A DNA stretch of 64,000 nucleotides. Source: DASPSR01 sp035516175 (GTDB taxonomy: Bacteria > Nitrospirota > UBA9217). Made by a program: the position numbers and the translations under genes. The notes beneath the pieces are model-generated. The model was given only the letters and a program-made list of their open reading frames with translations. It had not been told where the DNA came from and searched no databases. Below are positions 62,407 to 64,000 of the stretch, one piece after another. The stretch spans positions 1 through 64,000 of the forward strand of contig DATJAO010000063.1 in the NCBI GenBank assembly GCA_035516175.1, written 5' to 3'. Each line of letters starts with the position of its first letter. Within the stretch, counting starts at the first letter, position 1.

Positions 62407-64000
62407 ATGAAAATACACAGAAGACTTATCCTCCTGGTCGGCCTTGGGATGCTGCTGATCCTCTTGATCACGGTCCTGTCGCTCGAGGACATCAGCGGGG
62501 CTTTTTCCCGCACCACGAGAGAACTTGCGCAGAGCTCGCTCGAGTATGAAAAGATATGGGACATCGAAAAGTCGATCGCCGACGTGTCTCTTGCCATGCA
62601 CAACTTCGTCGAGACCGGTAATGAGTCCTACCAAAGGACGTACGCGGCCGCGCTCAAGGAGTTACGTCAGACGCTAAATGATATATCCGTCATCGATCTC
62701 AACCAGAAGGAGACGGCGATCATTGCACCCCTCATTGTTGATACCCGGGAAATGGAGAAAAAAGCCGACCGCATCCTCTCCCTGCGGTCGCCGGCAGAGG
62801 AGAATCGGGCGCTTGCACAGAACCTCCTGGCCGGCCTCGACAGCCTGTTCATGCGGCTGGAGAAGGACATTGTACGGTACCAGAATGAACATGCTGCCCA
62901 GATGGGCATGATCATGAGGCAGATACGCGATAATAAGGTGAGGACCAACCTCCTGTTCATCATGATCCTTTGCACGTCCGCGGGATTTCTCCTTGCATTC
63001 GGCATGTATATCCACCGGAAGGTGTCCGCCCCCCTGAGCGACATGTGGATGGGGACCGAGGAGATCAGCCGGGGCAACCTCGACTACCAGATGAAGCTGC
63101 GCGGCGACGGCGATATCGCCAGACTGGGGGAACGCTTCAATCAGATGGCCCAGAAGCTCCAAGGGTCCTATGCAGATCTTGAACGGAAACTTCTCGACCG
63201 TACCCGCGAGCTCGCGGCGCTCGATTCAGTTGCCCTTGCGCTGAGCCATGCCGAGAACCTCAAGGATGTGCTCAATAAGTCTCTGCTCAAGATCCTGGAC
63301 AGCCTGTCCGACATAGAGCCAAAGGGAGGGGTTTTCCTGTGCGATCCGGCCGGGGATGTCATGCGCCTTACGGCCCAGAAGGGGCTTGATCCGGAGTTCG
63401 TACAGCGCGAGGAAACGATCAAGATGGGAGAATGTCTCTGCGGCATGGTAGCGCAGACCGGGGAGATGATGTTCACGGAACAGGGATGCTCCGATCCGCG
63501 CCATACGCGCCTCCTCGGTGAAAAATGGCATTCTCATATCATCATTCCCATGAAATCGCGGGGGGTCGTGCTGGGGGTCATATTCCTGTACCCCAAAAAG
63601 GGATTCGCGCTGAAGCCTTCAGATGTCCAGATGCTCGAGGCCATCGGTGTGCAGCTCGGCATGGCCGTTGAGAATTTAAGGCTCTATGCAGAAGTGAAGG
63701 AGTCGAGCGAAAAATACTGGGACCTCTTCGAAAACGCCCGGGACATTCTCTTTACCATGGATACCGAAGGCAGGCTCACCGCAGTCAACAAGGCCGCCGA
63801 AAAATTCTCCGGATATTCGAAGGTCGAACTCGCCGGGGAGAGTGTCCTCGATTTTCTCACGCCCGAGGGGGCTGACGCCGCAAAGCGGGTGCTTGCCGGC
63901 GAGCACAGGAGCACGAACCGGATGATCGAGTTCGAGGTCGTGAAGAAGGATGGCAGCCACGCATTCATTGAGGTAAGCGCACGGAAGATGTTCAGGGGGC
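62407..64000 (+). CDS. Membrane-bound HAMP-GAF-PAS sensor protein (partial, runs off window)
   Basis: The ORF starts at the ATG at 62407 after GAAGGAAG and stays open to the window end (531 residues so far). It has a membrane helix (7-27), a periplasmic helical region (30-180), a second helix (180-202), HAMP (203-255), a coiled coil, a GAF domain (about 275-420, with a GECLCGMVAQTGE loop) and a PAS domain from about 430 (ENARDILFTMDTEGRLTAVNKAAEKFSGYS...). The missing C-terminus probably has HisKA/HATPase or a GGDEF domain. The ligand is unknown. Confidence 0.88.
   Translation, partial: MKIHRRLILLVGLGMLLILLITVLSLEDISGAFSRTTRELAQSSLEYEKIWDIEKSIADVSLAMHNFVETGNESYQRTYAAALKELRQTLNDISVIDLNQKETAIIAPLIVDTREMEKKADRILSLRSPAEENRALAQNLLAGLDSLFMRLEKDIVRYQNEHAAQMGMIMRQIRDNKVRTNLLFIMILCTSAGFLLAFGMYIHRKVSAPLSDMWMGTEEISRGNLDYQMKLRGDGDIARLGERFNQMAQKLQGSYADLERKLLDRTRELAALDSVALALSHAENLKDVLNKSLLKILDSLSDIEPKGGVFLCDPAGDVMRLTAQKGLDPEFVQREETIKMGECLCGMVAQTGEMMFTEQGCSDPRHTRLLGEKWHSHIIIPMKSRGVVLGVIFLYPKKGFALKPSDVQMLEAIGVQLGMAVENLRLYAEVKESSEKYWDLFENARDILFTMDTEGRLTAVNKAAEKFSGYSKVELAGESVLDFLTPEGADAAKRVLAGEHRSTNRMIEFEVVKKDGSHAFIEVSARKMFRG

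Noticed and set aside
1..64000. CRISPR arrays, tRNA or rRNA genes, prophage.
   Set aside because: I saw no regularly spaced repeats, cloverleaf-like sequences, rRNA segments or phage structural genes.

Overview
The window looks like one chromosome segment of a Gram-negative bacterium with mid-range GC. Outer-membrane genes support this: an Omp85/BamA-type protein, an LpxL-type acyltransferase, a TolC remnant and a CopC/CopD/outer-membrane set. The mix of c-haem-like sensor kinase with a Cys-rich C-terminus, Tat-exported molybdenum hydroxylase subunits, a hibernation-factor/cold-shock fusion and small Lys-rich proteins resembles Nitrospirota or Desulfobacterota/Geobacter-like lineages. That placement is inference; no rRNA, tRNA or other marker gene is present. 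Most genes sit alone or in pairs or triplets.

Layout. 1-456: right part of an IS200/IS605-type element carrying a structured RNA block. 0.9-7.3 kb: PAS histidine kinase, AI-2E-family permease, YqjD/YqjE-like membrane pair, AlkD-like glycosylase, dihydrofolate reductase, and a frameshifted cold-shock gene ending at a strong terminator. 7.3-10.1 kb: TPR protein, a sigma-54-like promoter with a structured leader, rhodanese, CBS and FmdB-type proteins, plus broken TolC and DUF2892 genes. 10.3-21 kb: LpxL-like acyltransferase, LipM/LplA-like lipoate enzyme, DUF523/DUF1722 protein, oxidoreductases, hydrolase, YgiD-type dioxygenase, PepN and an aldo/keto reductase. 21-32 kb: a DedA-rhodanese fusion with an in-frame TGA at a cysteine position, Vgb-like propeller, HPF-CSD fusion, haem-motif sensor kinase, PilZ protein, very small Lys-rich proteins and a thioredoxin reductase-like enzyme. 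32-38 kb: nitroreductase and an AttH-like lipocalin with an ABC ATPase and FtsX permease. 38-41 kb: outer-membrane protein/CopC/CopD set on the minus strand.

43.6-50.6 kb holds a periplasmic-type molybdenum hydroxylase (2Fe-2S, Mo and FAD/4Fe-4S subunits) whose genes are separated by two IS200/IS605-family remnants, followed by exported nitroreductase-like and DUF362 proteins. 52.6-56.3 kb encodes acetate kinase plus phosphoketolase, a two-step route from sugar phosphates via acetyl phosphate to acetate and ATP. The right end has a hydroxyacid dehydrogenase, an Fpg-like protein lacking the catalytic proline, an aldo/keto reductase, an Omp85 protein with about seven POTRA repeats, and a HAMP-GAF-PAS sensor running off the window.

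The most notable signals are the candidate selenocysteine DedA-rhodanese (21085-22029), with a hairpin placed as a bacterial SECIS would be; the two near-identical structured-RNA elements (1-456 and 47136-47731) that share ends with a tnpB remnant (44335-44784); and the sigma-54-like promoter with leader at 8107-8241.
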